Shown in pieces: positions 7,297 through 15,691 of a DNA stretch of 64,000 bases. The position numbers and the translations under genes were made by a program. A model generated the notes under the pieces. That model did not search any database. It was not told the DNA's origin and saw only the letters and a program-made list of their open reading frames with translations. Positions within the stretch are counted from its first letter, which is position 1, and each line of letters begins with the position of its first letter. Origin of the DNA: Treponema bryantii (GTDB lineage Bacteria; Spirochaetota; Spirochaetia; Treponematales; Treponemataceae); NCBI RefSeq assembly GCF_900113965.1, contig NZ_FORI01000007.1:176270-240269 (forward strand), read 5' to 3'.

Positions 7297-7423
7297 AATA
7301 CTGTAAAAGCATGGTATTATTAAAATGGTTGTAGAAACGGTTTAAGTATCTGCTACAGGTTCCGCCGAGAAGAGAACAAACGATGTTTACCGGTTTCCAT
7401 CAAAAAATAAAATCCGGCATTTT

Positions 7424-7497
7424 GGCCGGGATGGCTTACAGGAAGCCTACTGAGATATACAGGCTCAGTTGATGAAGGTTCGACTCCTTCCCTGGCT
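7424..7497 (+). ncRNA. tRNA-like element or decayed tRNA
   Basis: GGCCGGG pairs with CCTGGCT (7 bp including two G-U). The T arm is fully canonical: GAAGG, loop TTCGACT, CCTTC. A 4-bp D stem GGCT/AGCC encloses TACAGGA. The anticodon-like stem CTGAG/CTCAG holds a 9-base loop instead of 7, bases 8 and 14 are not those expected, and no CCA is encoded. It is therefore tRNA-derived or tRNA-mimicking, and unlikely to decode normally. It ends 23 bases before the next gene and could form part of that gene's leader. Confidence 0.5.
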
Positions 7498-7520
7498 TAA
7501 ATTATTACAGAGGTATAAGT

Positions 7521-7874
7521 ATGAATACTGATGAGAAGTTGATTGATAAAAAAACTTTGTATTCTGAAATAGATGATTTTTGCTGCAGGTATTGGGATGA
7601 AACTTTCGGGCATAGTATTTTTACTGTTGATAATACACTCGAAGATTTAGACCATTTTTTAGATGAAGATGAAATGCTGCAATTTGTAACTTATGTGAAT
7701 GAAACTTTTGGAACTAAGTTAAGAACTACAGTTCATGCTTGTATTACTCTTGATTATCTGTATAAACAGATTCTTGAAAAAGCTGTGGAAAGCAATGACG
7801 GTCATACTGATATTTTTCACGAAGAACAGGAAAGAAAAAGGAAGGAATGGGATAAAAATAGTTATAATTCTTAA
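7521..7874 (+). CDS. Small acidic hypothetical protein, 117 aa
   Basis: An acidic helical protein with segments D-D-F-C-C-R-Y-W-D-E-T-F and F-L-D-E-D-E-M-L-Q-F-V-T-Y-V-N-E-T-F-G-T-K-L. Length and helix spacing resemble acyl-carrier-like four-helix folds, but the D-S-L phosphopantetheine site is not present, so I do not assign that. AGAGGT lies before the ATG. It is the first of three rightward genes (7521-9617) with short spacing, probably one operon following the array. Confidence 0.6.
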   Translation: MNTDEKLIDKKTLYSEIDDFCCRYWDETFGHSIFTVDNTLEDLDHFLDEDEMLQFVTYVNETFGTKLRTTVHACITLDYLYKQILEKAVESNDGHTDIFHEEQERKRKEWDKNSYNS

Positions 7875-7903
7875 TATATATAATTTGCTAATTGGAGGCA
7901 GTT

Positions 7904-8710
7904 ATGAAAAGAAAAACAATTTATTACCTTAATAAAATTGGTGGATTGTGGAAAAAAGACAAAGATGATGAATTTTTCTTTTCAAGAGAGCTGCTTAAAT
8001 GGGTGGATAAGAAGAAACTTTATTATATATGGAAACAAGAACCTGTTTGTGATATTAAAGTCAATAAAAGATATGCTGAAGAATATATCAGAAATTGTAT
8101 CAACTTTGGAAAAATAATAGATCCTAGTCCCTTGAAATATTGTTTAGATGATAGCGATGTAGCTTGTGTCTATGCCGTAGATAAACAGGGAAATGAGTAC
8201 TTTATACAACGGGATATGATTCTTGAACCAATAAAAAAGGGAACAATTAATCCTGAATGGATGCTTGCTTATCCAATTTCTGAAATTGAAGCAAAAGAAA
8301 ACTCCATAGGAACAATCTTTACTATTAATAACTCGTACACTTATATGGATGAAGATTATTCTTATCATTTTACTGTTTTTTGGGATGGTTCTCTTTATAT
8401 TTCTCAAATGGAAAGCTATTGTTACGAGAAAAACATTACGACTGTTGAAAAGCCTAAATCTGATGAGTTTAAAGAGAAAGTTCTTGAATTGTTCAATAGT
8501 TATGAAAAAGAAATAAATAATCAGGAAGATTATTGTGATTTATTGGATTACGATGGGGAAATCTTTGATACTTCATTCTCTCTGGATAAAATAAAGATGT
8601 ATCCATTCTTCAAAGAAATGACAGGTAAATTGAAACAGCTTATTGATGAATATTATCCTAATGAAATCAACTGGTCTATTAGTATAAATAACGAATATAA
8701 TGGAATATAA
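7904..8710 (+). CDS. Hypothetical protein, 268 aa
   Basis: The start at 7904 is preferred because GGAGGCAGTT precedes it; a frame four codons longer lacks a site. The protein is soluble, mixed alpha/beta and tyrosine-rich, with a central sheet region (Y-H-F-T-V-F-W-D-G-S-L-Y-I-S) and a charged C-terminal helix. No motif is recognised. It sits 29 bases after the 117-aa gene and 10 bases before the HTH gene, so all three may be co-expressed. Confidence 0.6.
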   Translation: MKRKTIYYLNKIGGLWKKDKDDEFFFSRELLKWVDKKKLYYIWKQEPVCDIKVNKRYAEEYIRNCINFGKIIDPSPLKYCLDDSDVACVYAVDKQGNEYFIQRDMILEPIKKGTINPEWMLAYPISEIEAKENSIGTIFTINNSYTYMDEDYSYHFTVFWDGSLYISQMESYCYEKNITTVEKPKSDEFKEKVLELFNSYEKEINNQEDYCDLLDYDGEIFDTSFSLDKIKMYPFFKEMTGKLKQLIDEYYPNEINWSISINNEYNGI

Positions 8711-8720
8711 GAGGGAAACT

Positions 8721-9617
8721 ATGACTAAGAAAGAACGTGAAAAGATTATCGAAGAAAACTCACGAATAATGAATCTTGCAAGTGATTTGGATTTTCCCTG
8801 GCTTAAAGATGATATTAAGGAAGTACCTCCGGAAGATGAATGTACAGATGATGATTTAGATTATTCGGAAGATGAAGATAATGCAGATGAATATGCTGAC
8901 CGTTATGATGAGAACGAAGACCAGAGCGATATGCCTGATGAAGAAGATGTAAATGAATATCTTGAAAAGAATCCGCTGGATTTATGCTATTACACTTTTA
9001 TCAGAAGGTATAAAAACTGGATTGAAGAAATTAAGAAATATTGTGAAGTATTCAAAGACCGATATGGTGTTTATCCAAATATGCTCACGACGAATAGAAT
9101 AACTCATGGTCGTTTTGAAGATGCTTTCGAAGACTATTACTGTAAGCCAGATGCTGAAGAGTATCTTGATTTACGTCAGAAATATGGTCTTGATTATGAT
9201 TGTGGAACTGATGAAGATTCTGATGAAATTGGGGAATGCTTTTTTCATGGCGAAGGTTATAAACTTCGAATGATGGAAAATACTTGCTTTGGCTCAGGTG
9301 TTGTAAAGCTTACTCGTGTACATGGTTTTTTATCACACGAAGAGGAACATTATTCTTTGCCTGTTGGAGCTGACAAAGAAAAAACAAGCCATCCTGTTAT
9401 AGATATGGTAGCCACAGGAAAACATCTTGAAGAAGTTATGAAAGAAGAAGGTGTTAGTCCAAAAATCTTTGCACGTATTATGGGATGGGAAAAGCCGCAG
9501 GCTATTTACCGCTGGTATTATGGTGAGACTCTTCCAAGTATTGATACACTTTCTGTTCTTGCTAGGATTTTGAATAGACCGATTGAGAGTCTATTAATTA
9601 CTAGAGAAATTCACTAA
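8721..9617 (+). CDS. Acidic protein with C-terminal XRE-type HTH
   Basis: The N-terminal third is strongly acidic (runs of D and E between residues about 30 and 85), which could mimic DNA or act as an interaction surface. The C-terminal 70 residues carry a helix-turn-helix: H-L-E-E-V-M-K-E-E-G-V-S-P-K-I-F-A-R-I-M-G-W, then I-Y-R-W-Y-Y-G-E-T-L-P-S-I-D-T-L-S-V-L-A-R-I-L-N. The start at 8721 has AGAGGG before it. The HTH suggests DNA binding, perhaps as the antitoxin-like or regulatory member of this three-gene set; that role is inferred. Confidence 0.65.
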   Translation: MTKKEREKIIEENSRIMNLASDLDFPWLKDDIKEVPPEDECTDDDLDYSEDEDNADEYADRYDENEDQSDMPDEEDVNEYLEKNPLDLCYYTFIRRYKNWIEEIKKYCEVFKDRYGVYPNMLTTNRITHGRFEDAFEDYYCKPDAEEYLDLRQKYGLDYDCGTDEDSDEIGECFFHGEGYKLRMMENTCFGSGVVKLTRVHGFLSHEEEHYSLPVGADKEKTSHPVIDMVATGKHLEEVMKEEGVSPKIFARIMGWEKPQAIYRWYYGETLPSIDTLSVLARILNRPIESLLITREIH

Positions 9618-9633
9618 TTATAAGCCCCCTTCC

Positions 9634-9906
9634 CTAGTCTTTCTTAAGCAGTTCCGCAAACGACGATTTTCCATCATAAGGATATTTTTCCAGAATCTCC
9701 TTGTGGCAACGAATACGGTCCTGAATATCAAGCAGTTGAGCATAATAAGTCCAGTCTCCAGTCAGGACTGCATTTCGCTGCAGTAGGCGAGCCTTCTGCC
9801 TCAGATAAACAATATCTTGTTTTACTTCTCTTACTTCATAAGTTGATTCGATTGCTTTAATTTTATGCACGGATTCTAAGCCACGGATTTCATCAATTTC
9901 ACTCAT
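9634..9906 (-). CDS. Small helical protein, 90 aa
   Basis: A highly charged, predicted all-helical protein (S-E-I-D-E-I-R-G-L-E-S-V-H-K-I-K-A-I-E and a following coiled-coil-like stretch rich in R, Q and L). The start at 9906 follows GAGGGGAG. It begins 14 bases after the stop of the BspA-like lipoprotein gene upstream and is probably the last gene of that envelope operon. Function unknown. Confidence 0.55.
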   Translation of the reverse strand: MSEIDEIRGLESVHKIKAIESTYEVREVKQDIVYLRQKARLLQRNAVLTGDWTYYAQLLDIQDRIRCHKEILEKYPYDGKSSFAELLKKD

Positions 9907-9919
9907 TATAATTCTCCCC

Positions 9920-11830
9920 TCATTTTTTATACCAACTACTGCCACCTAGACAAAGAATCAAATTTCTTGCATTTACAGCAGAATCACTTACATCAACTGG
10001 TGACGACGAATTCGAAGTAGAATACCAATTCTTTTTATCTAAAAAAATCACATAACTTAAGTTATTGCATTTTTGAAAAGCATAGCCATCTATTCTTTTT
10101 ACAGATTTAGATAAAGTTACAGATGTAAGATTGTTACATGCTTCGAAGGCTCTATAATCAATAATCTGTGCATCAATTACAACATCTACCAAACTAGAAC
10201 AAGAAGAAAAGGCATTAGAAGAAATAGTTTTTACACCAGACATATTTATCTTACTTAGTGATGAACACTTTTCAAAAGCGGACTTTCCTATTACTTCTAC
10301 ATTAGACAAAAGCAATTTTTCAAGCCCAGTATAATAAAATGCATTATTACCTATTGTTTTTAAACTCTTTGGAAATGAAATAGCTTTCAAAGCTCCACAG
10401 TATGCGAATGTATATGCCCCAATTGTTACTAACCCTTCAGGTAAAACTACCGAAGTTAGGTTCTTACAATTTTTAAAAACTGAAGTATTTTCTTTTGTCC
10501 CACAAATGATATCTAGTCCTGTTGTCCTTGATAAATCCAGAGTAATATTATTATTGGCCTTTTCAATTTTTTCAGCTAATCGCATTAATGAATACTGATT
10601 TATTTCCCCAGTTACCTTTACTGTATAACTATCATCAAGATTAGAGAGGTCTAAATTTTGAATAGTATCATCTGTTATTGTCTCCCCATAACTCCAGACT
10701 GCATAAAGATGCTTTGAGGTATTATTCTGCAAAGTAAACTTCACAGATTCAGAATCGTTATACTTAACATCACCATTAATTTCTGTAGTCCAACCTTCAA
10801 AGGTGTAGCCGCTACGAGTAAATCTATTAGTGATTAGTTTCTGGCTCTGGTTATAAAAGAACACCTGATTATAAGTATTGTTGGTTCCATCATTAGAGTT
10901 GAAGATTACCATGAAGCTATCAATATCGTAATAAATCCGGATTACAGTTGAACCATCAGCCGCAACCTTTTTCTGTTCAAAATTCTTATAATGATATCCC
11001 GAATAGTTCTTAGACTTCGCCTGAGTAAGAGAATCAGTAGCACCCTGTAAGGCTTCTGAAGCTGCAAGGTTATAGGTCGTAAAATCTTCACTCTGCTTGT
11101 AATGCTCAACTGTATATGTAATATCTGAACTTGCCTCCCATTTTGCATAAAGGGTGCAATTTCCAGATAGAATAAGTGGGAAAGTAACAGGATTTAATAA
11201 ATCCTCATCTGAATACCAGCCTTTTAAGATATAGCCGGTTTTGGTTGATATTGGGGTCTCTAAAATAGAACTTCCACGAATATCAGCAAGCGAACTTCCT
11301 CCGTTCGTCTCAAACTGCACTGTGAATATCTGGGCCCATTTTGCATAAAACACAGTCGGTTCTGTCAGAGTATATGGGAATGAAGCTGCTTCTCCGGAAA
11401 AGTCTGGAGTTGTATACCAGCCTATAAAGATATTTTCATTTTTAAGAGTGATTGGGGCATCCTTTACTACAGAAGTTTTATAGCCGGCAATTTCAGAGCC
11501 ACCATTGGTTTCAAAAAGAACCTGATATTTCTGCACCCACTTTGCGTACAGAGTAGTATCTTCCTTAAGCTCATAAGGGAATGTGATTTTATCGCTAGAG
11601 AAATCTGATGAAGTATACCAGCCGAGAAACTCTGCATCCTCTTTCTTACAGTCAGGAACCTTCGCAATTATATCAGTTCTATAGGCTTCAATTTCTGTTC
11701 CGCCGTTTGTTTCAAAGCTGACTCGGTAAAGCTGAGCTGCATCAATGAACATCAGGTTTTCACAAGACATAACACAAAGAGACATTATGATTGAATAAAA
11801 AGCTATAAGAGCTCGTGATAAATATTTCAT
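9920..11830 (-). CDS. Lipoprotein with InlB B-repeats and BspA-type leucine-rich repeats
   Basis: The N-terminus is a lipoprotein signal with L-C-V-M-S-C as the lipobox (Cys about 23). Three or more InlB/Listeria-Bacteroides repeats follow, each reading F-E-T-N-G-G-(T/S) ... G-W-Y-(T/S) ... L-Y-A-K-W. One longer degenerate copy around residues 300-380 ends in L-Y-A-V-W. Residues about 400-600 form BspA-like leucine-rich repeats (F-K-N-C-K-N-L-T-S-V-V-L-P-E-G-L, then Y-A-F-Q-K-C-N-N-L-S). This is the usual architecture of surface adhesins in host-associated treponemes and Bacteroidetes. It follows two other envelope genes in the same direction. Confidence 0.88.
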   Translation of the reverse strand: MKYLSRALIAFYSIIMSLCVMSCENLMFIDAAQLYRVSFETNGGTEIEAYRTDIIAKVPDCKKEDAEFLGWYTSSDFSSDKITFPYELKEDTTLYAKWVQKYQVLFETNGGSEIAGYKTSVVKDAPITLKNENIFIGWYTTPDFSGEAASFPYTLTEPTVFYAKWAQIFTVQFETNGGSSLADIRGSSILETPISTKTGYILKGWYSDEDLLNPVTFPLILSGNCTLYAKWEASSDITYTVEHYKQSEDFTTYNLAASEALQGATDSLTQAKSKNYSGYHYKNFEQKKVAADGSTVIRIYYDIDSFMVIFNSNDGTNNTYNQVFFYNQSQKLITNRFTRSGYTFEGWTTEINGDVKYNDSESVKFTLQNNTSKHLYAVWSYGETITDDTIQNLDLSNLDDSYTVKVTGEINQYSLMRLAEKIEKANNNITLDLSRTTGLDIICGTKENTSVFKNCKNLTSVVLPEGLVTIGAYTFAYCGALKAISFPKSLKTIGNNAFYYTGLEKLLLSNVEVIGKSAFEKCSSLSKINMSGVKTISSNAFSSCSSLVDVVIDAQIIDYRAFEACNNLTSVTLSKSVKRIDGYAFQKCNNLSYVIFLDKKNWYSTSNSSSPVDVSDSAVNARNLILCLGGSSWYKK

Positions 11831-11846
11831 ACCAATACCTCCAGAA

Positions 11847-12761
11847 CTAAAATCTCATTCCCGCTGCAAGGCCAGCACCACACATATAGGGATATCCAAA
11901 GCGGATTTCCGGTTCCACATAAAAGCTTCCAAGCGTAAATCTATAGCCCGCAGCGCCGCCTGCGTTAAATACCGTTTTTAATTTTGAATCTACAAGAAGA
12001 GAGGAAACCCCAGCCTGAGCTTCCAGATAGATTCCAGAAACCGGCTCCCCGCTAAAGGAAACTATGTAATAGCGTAAAGTGCCTAAAGTTTCGATTGTCA
12101 GAATCTGATTCTGTTTTTCATGATAGTCATAACTCAGAAGAACTTTGCCCCCTACAGAAAGTTTCCTCCACAGACTAAAATCAAAAGAAAGACCTGCGGC
12201 AGGCGCAATAAACTCTATAGAGTTTTTATTTATCTCTCCAATGCCACCAACTGCTACCTTTTTATAAGAAGATGCATTCCCCAAAAGCTGAGCTGTTTTC
12301 TGCGAATATCCGAATTCATAAGTTTTGCGGAAAAGATATGCTCCTGTTTTTACATCCAGCATCCGAACCCGTAAAATAAAACCGCTGTTGAATTCCTCAA
12401 GCTTTCCAAAAATTGCAAATCGGGCTCCAAGCCTTTCTGCAACGGAAAGAATAGTTTTCTCGCTTACAACTCCCGAGTTCTGAAACTTCAATTCCTTCTC
12501 TGCAATATCCATATGCTCGCGGGTAACAAGTTTGAGTAAGCCATCTTCTGCATAAATTGAATCTGCAAGCTGCTCACGAATATAGAGAGTCATCTTCTGA
12601 GTTGGGCTTTCAAAATCATCAATAACAAGAATTGATTTTGCGTCACATTTCTGAACAATGTCTTCTGCTGCCCTCGCAATTACATTATCAATTTTCTCTT
12701 TTGCTGATAGAGAAAAATAGCAAAGCGCATAAAAAAGAACTATGACTATTCGTTTATTCAT
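11847..12761 (-). CDS. CsgG/LpoB-like envelope protein with C-terminal beta-rich domain
   Basis: The start at 12761 follows CTGGAGGTGCTT and gives a signal peptide (M-N-K-R-I-V-I-V-L-F-Y-A-L-C-Y-F-S-L-S-A). The next 150 residues look like a CsgG/LpoB/TolB-N-type domain: S-I-L-V-I-D-D-F, then L-L-K-L-V-T-R-E-H-M-D-I-A-E-K-E-L and L-G-A-R-F-A-I-F-G-K-L. The last 130 residues alternate hydrophobic and Gly/aromatic residues and end in A-G-M-R-F, as in a small outer-membrane beta-barrel. CsgG-like proteins serve secretion or surface assembly; that role here is inferred. The gene lies 14 bases after the LPP20-like gene and forms an operon with it. Confidence 0.7.
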   Translation of the reverse strand: MNKRIVIVLFYALCYFSLSAKEKIDNVIARAAEDIVQKCDAKSILVIDDFESPTQKMTLYIREQLADSIYAEDGLLKLVTREHMDIAEKELKFQNSGVVSEKTILSVAERLGARFAIFGKLEEFNSGFILRVRMLDVKTGAYLFRKTYEFGYSQKTAQLLGNASSYKKVAVGGIGEINKNSIEFIAPAAGLSFDFSLWRKLSVGGKVLLSYDYHEKQNQILTIETLGTLRYYIVSFSGEPVSGIYLEAQAGVSSLLVDSKLKTVFNAGGAAGYRFTLGSFYVEPEIRFGYPYMCGAGLAAGMRF

Positions 12762-12774
12762 AAGCACCTCCAGA

Positions 12775-13743
12775 TTATTCAAAACACTCTTTGATGAAGC
12801 TTTCTTCAAGCAACTCTTCCAGGCGAAAAATTGCACTTCTTTGCATACTTTCCTGATTATAAGCCGCAATCTTCTCGCATTCTCCGTTGAATGAAGCAAA
12901 GGTCCGCCCATTTCCGGTAATAACAATTTTGATATTTGGGTAAGCCGAATAAACCTCATTCAGTTTGGCTTCATTCCAGTTCACAGTGGCAGTAAGCTGA
13001 TAGTGGCCATCAGGAGAAATCAGAAAGCCCTTCTGCATCAATAATTCAGCTATTTTGCTATAGATTGAATTTCCCTTATCTCCAGAGACCTTTACCTGAA
13101 TTGCTGTAGAAGCCTTCAGAAGCATCAGTTCGTTCATATAGCCATCCATTTTTCTGATAAAGGCTTCAAATTGCTGGCCGCATTTTGGAAATAAAGCAAC
13201 TGCCTTCTCATAAAGCCCGGAATACTCAGAATAAAAGGGCCTGATTTTAGTAAGAAGCAGTAGTTTCTTGAAGGGCTCCTTTTCGTTATTTGCCAGTTTT
13301 GAAAGCTGATTACATTTGTCTTCAAGTCCCTTCATTTTCTGAGTGATAAGGTCCCAGGCTTCTTTGCGATCTATGAAAGCACAAACGAATACCTTCTTTG
13401 ATTTTGGATCAGTCCAGGCAGCTGTATATTTGACACAGAAAAGCTCCGTATCAGAATGAACAATTACTTTTTCACGTAAATCTGAGCTTGTTCCATTGCT
13501 AGCTCCTGCCTGTCGGATTTTCTGATAGCTTTCGGACTCTGCAATAATTGTCTGAGAAAAATAAGCGCTCAATTCTGCAAGTGCAGACTTTTTTGCAGCC
13601 GATTCTGTCGCCCCTTCCCCAATGGCTCGCACATATTTTTCTGCGGGAAACTGCTTTTCAAGATTCAGCTTCCAGACTGGAGCAGCCGCATAGCAGAGGG
13701 CTGAATACAAAATCAGCAGAGATAGATGCTTCTTCATTTTCAT
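12775..13743 (-). CDS. LPP20-like exported protein
   Basis: GGAGGG precedes the ATG at 13743, which gives a signal peptide (H-L-S-L-L-I-L-Y-S-A-L-C-Y-A-A-A). Residues 25-130 resemble LPP20 lipoprotein-family domains: P-V-W ... Y-V-R-A-I-G-E-G-A-T-E-S-A-A-K-K-S-A-L-A-E-L-S and a later D-R-K-E-A-W. The C-terminus contains I-V-I-T-G-N-G-R-T-F-A-S-F-N-G-E. It belongs to an envelope operon with a second LPP20-like lipoprotein upstream and a CsgG-like protein downstream. Pairs of such genes are common in spirochaetes, where they are thought to act together at the outer membrane. Confidence 0.7.
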   Translation of the reverse strand: MKMKKHLSLLILYSALCYAAAPVWKLNLEKQFPAEKYVRAIGEGATESAAKKSALAELSAYFSQTIIAESESYQKIRQAGASNGTSSDLREKVIVHSDTELFCVKYTAAWTDPKSKKVFVCAFIDRKEAWDLITQKMKGLEDKCNQLSKLANNEKEPFKKLLLLTKIRPFYSEYSGLYEKAVALFPKCGQQFEAFIRKMDGYMNELMLLKASTAIQVKVSGDKGNSIYSKIAELLMQKGFLISPDGHYQLTATVNWNEAKLNEVYSAYPNIKIVITGNGRTFASFNGECEKIAAYNQESMQRSAIFRLEELLEESFIKECFE

Positions 13744-13766
13744 ATTCAGCCCTCCTGTCAGCAAAG

Positions 13767-14405
13767 TTATTCCTTGCCTAGAACCATTGTGTAATTCATC
13801 AGATACTGGATTAAATCATCAACAACCTTGTCATCCTCGCCATTAAAAGCTTTCTTTATCTGCTTCTGATACAAGTCCTCATCAAGCGAATAGACCACAA
13901 GGTATGTGTATTTTGGCTCACGGCCAGCCTTCTTATCAGCCTTTGTAATTCCGCGGAACCACCAGTCAGCTTCCTTGTTCAGGCCAGAAACTGTAATAGC
14001 AGAAGCACGAGCCGAATATCTTTCAACAGTCTCTTCTACATCACCATCGTCCCCTACCAGATGCGCTCCGACAAAATCAGAAATCCCCTGTTTGATAGAA
14101 GCAGAAATCTGAGCTCGAGCTTCAACCTGATCAGCCCAATTAGAAACGAAATCCAGATTTTCCCCCTGCTTTGTTACTACCCAAACATGTTTATCAATAC
14201 CAAGTGCCTTTTGGAGAGCCTTCTGATTTGAAGTAAAAAGCACCTCCTGAACCCAATTCGGCTGAGCGACACCAAAAGCAGTTCCCTTATGCTCAATAAT
14301 TTCAGTTGGACCTGATACATCCTTCATTTTTGGAGCACTAGCACAGCTCACAAAAGCAAAAACTCCAACCATACACATTGCGAAAAAGCCATTAATCTTT
14401 TTCAT
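13767..14405 (-). CDS. LPP20-family lipoprotein
   Basis: A lipoprotein signal with F-V-S-C-A-S gives acylation at Cys about 21. The mature protein contains A-Q-P-N-W-V-Q-E-V-L, a helix with D-Q-V-E-A-R-A-Q-I-S-A-S-I-K, and Y-T-Y-L-V-V-Y-S-L-D-E-D, matching the LPP20-like pattern of the next gene. GAGGAATCGCT precedes the ATG. It is the first gene of the leftward envelope operon, which continues with the LPP20-like, CsgG-like, BspA-like and small helical proteins. Confidence 0.75.
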   Translation of the reverse strand: MKKINGFFAMCMVGVFAFVSCASAPKMKDVSGPTEIIEHKGTAFGVAQPNWVQEVLFTSNQKALQKALGIDKHVWVVTKQGENLDFVSNWADQVEARAQISASIKQGISDFVGAHLVGDDGDVEETVERYSARASAITVSGLNKEADWWFRGITKADKKAGREPKYTYLVVYSLDEDLYQKQIKKAFNGEDDKVVDDLIQYLMNYTMVLGKE

Positions 14406-14453
14406 AGCGATTCCTCCTCGAATTGAATCTAGTATGAATATACGTTCAAGTTA

Positions 14454-14470
14454 TTCCCAAGTCACGGGAA
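14454..14470. promoter_or_regulatory. Dyad operator O1 (TTCCC-N6-CGGGAA)
   Basis: TTCCCAAGTCACGGGAA is an interrupted palindrome 30 bases upstream of the -35 box of the WYL gene. A second copy lies just downstream of the -10 box. The pair brackets the promoter, as expected for binding and possible looping by a dimeric regulator. Confidence 0.6.
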
Positions 14471-14499
14471 CAATTTCACTTTTAAAACCAATCAAATAT

Positions 14500-14527
14500 T
14501 TGACAATTGGCCCTGATGTCGTAAAAT
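14500..14527 (+). promoter_or_regulatory. Sigma-70 promoter of the WYL gene
   Basis: TTGACA at 14500-14505, a 16-base spacer and TAAAAT at 14522-14527. This is near consensus, and the predicted transcription start lies just before operator O2. Confidence 0.65.
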
Positions 14528-14540
14528 ATAAGTGATCTAT

Positions 14541-14559
14541 ATTCCCATTGCACGGGAAT
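14541..14559. promoter_or_regulatory. Dyad operator O2 (ATTCCC-N6-CGGGAAT)
   Basis: ATTCCCATTGCACGGGAAT lies between the predicted start site and the gene. It shares the half-sites and the CAC centre with O1. Binding here would block the promoter, so autoregulation by the adjacent WYL protein is the simplest reading. Confidence 0.6.
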
Positions 14560-14594
14560 GACTTTATATTATCTTGAAACAGAGAGGTTAGAAG

Positions 14595-15617
14595 ATGGCT
14601 GTAGACTTCACTGAAAAAGCAAAACGCTTTCAAGCGATTGATGAGATAATTGCATCTGGGCGAAAGCTAAAATGGAATCAGATTATTTCTGAAATGAATG
14701 ATAAATATGGTCTACAAACCAGTAAATCAGCTTTTTACCGTGACATTGAAGAACTACAAGAGAAATACGGCGCACCTATCGATACAGATTTTGAGTCTTC
14801 AGGTTATTTCTACACAGATCCCAAATATCGCCTTCCTCGATTTTACACTGATGAAAATGCAGCTAAAGCCGCAAAGCTTATCAAAACGTTAATGGACATG
14901 GTAAAGGGAAATCCGCTTTACAAAGAAGCTCAGGAAGTTTTTGAATCACTTGCAATTGAGAATCATGACCTTACTCTGGAAAATATCAAAATCAATAAAA
15001 AGCCAGATAATGACAGAATCATTTTCGTTGGTGCCCCAAATACAAAAGTCCCTGCAGAGACCTGGCGAATTATAGATAAGGCTCTACAGGAAAACCGGGT
15101 TATTACTTTTGACTATATCTCGAATGCGGATAAAGAATCAAAGTTTCGGCAGGTTCAACCCTGGCAGCTGATTTTTGATGACGGTAACTGGAACCTGCAC
15201 GGCCTTGATGTTGTAAAAAATGCGCGCCGCAGATACTCTCTGGAAAAAATCAAAAACCTGAAAATTACAAATGACGTTTTCACTCTTCCAAAAGATTACG
15301 ATTTCAGAAACATGACCCGCGGTTCCTTTGGATGCATGTGTGACGATGCTTACCTAGATTACAAAATCCACCTTCACGGCTATGCTGCAAGATACGCCCA
15401 GACAAAACTCTGGGGAGACAATCAAACTATTACCCCAGACAAAAAAAATCCCGGTCCAGACGGCGATGGCATTATATTGAGTTTCAGAACAAACCAGCTA
15501 ATGTGCGTTCAACGCTGGGTTTGGAAGTGGGCAGATGAAGCATTTCCGCTAGCACCAAAGGAGCTGGTGGACGATTGGAAGGAAAAATTGGAGAGAGTGA
15601 ATGCGATAGAATTATAA
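14595..15617 (+). CDS. WYL-domain transcriptional regulator
   Basis: The N-terminal 75 residues form an HTH/DeoR-like domain (F-Q-A-I-D-E-I-I-A-S-G-R-K-L, then S-K-S-A-F-Y-R-D-I-E-E-L). Residues about 155-230 match a WYL domain: I-D-K-A-L-Q-E-N-R-V-I-T-F-D-Y, P-W-Q-L-I-F-D-D-G-N-W-N-L-H-G-L-D and R-R-Y-S-L-E-K-I-K. A WYL C-terminal extension (R-T-N-Q-L ... V-Q-R-W-V-W-K-W) completes it. WYL proteins are ligand- or nucleic-acid-sensing regulators often linked to phage defence. This one has paired dyad operators over its promoter and lies beside a possible defence locus. GAGAGGTTAGAAG precedes the ATG. Confidence 0.85.
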   Translation: MAVDFTEKAKRFQAIDEIIASGRKLKWNQIISEMNDKYGLQTSKSAFYRDIEELQEKYGAPIDTDFESSGYFYTDPKYRLPRFYTDENAAKAAKLIKTLMDMVKGNPLYKEAQEVFESLAIENHDLTLENIKINKKPDNDRIIFVGAPNTKVPAETWRIIDKALQENRVITFDYISNADKESKFRQVQPWQLIFDDGNWNLHGLDVVKNARRRYSLEKIKNLKITNDVFTLPKDYDFRNMTRGSFGCMCDDAYLDYKIHLHGYAARYAQTKLWGDNQTITPDKKNPGPDGDGIILSFRTNQLMCVQRWVWKWADEAFPLAPKELVDDWKEKLERVNAIEL

Positions 15618-15691
15618 AACTTTATGAAATGTTTTTTTGAAAAATGTGAGTTACATGCCCTTGGAGCCAACCTAGAGCTTTTTTATATGTA

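Noticed and set aside
7424..7497. Functional tRNA gene
   Set aside because: The anticodon loop has nine bases, conserved bases at 8 and 14 are missing and CCA is not encoded. Only the T arm is fully canonical.
14451..14633. 60-codon leftward frame upstream of the WYL gene
   Set aside because: It covers the promoter and both operators, begins inside the WYL coding region and has no ribosome binding site. Its ending resembles the truncated gene at 21,080, which I note under the dyad finding, but it is not a credible gene.
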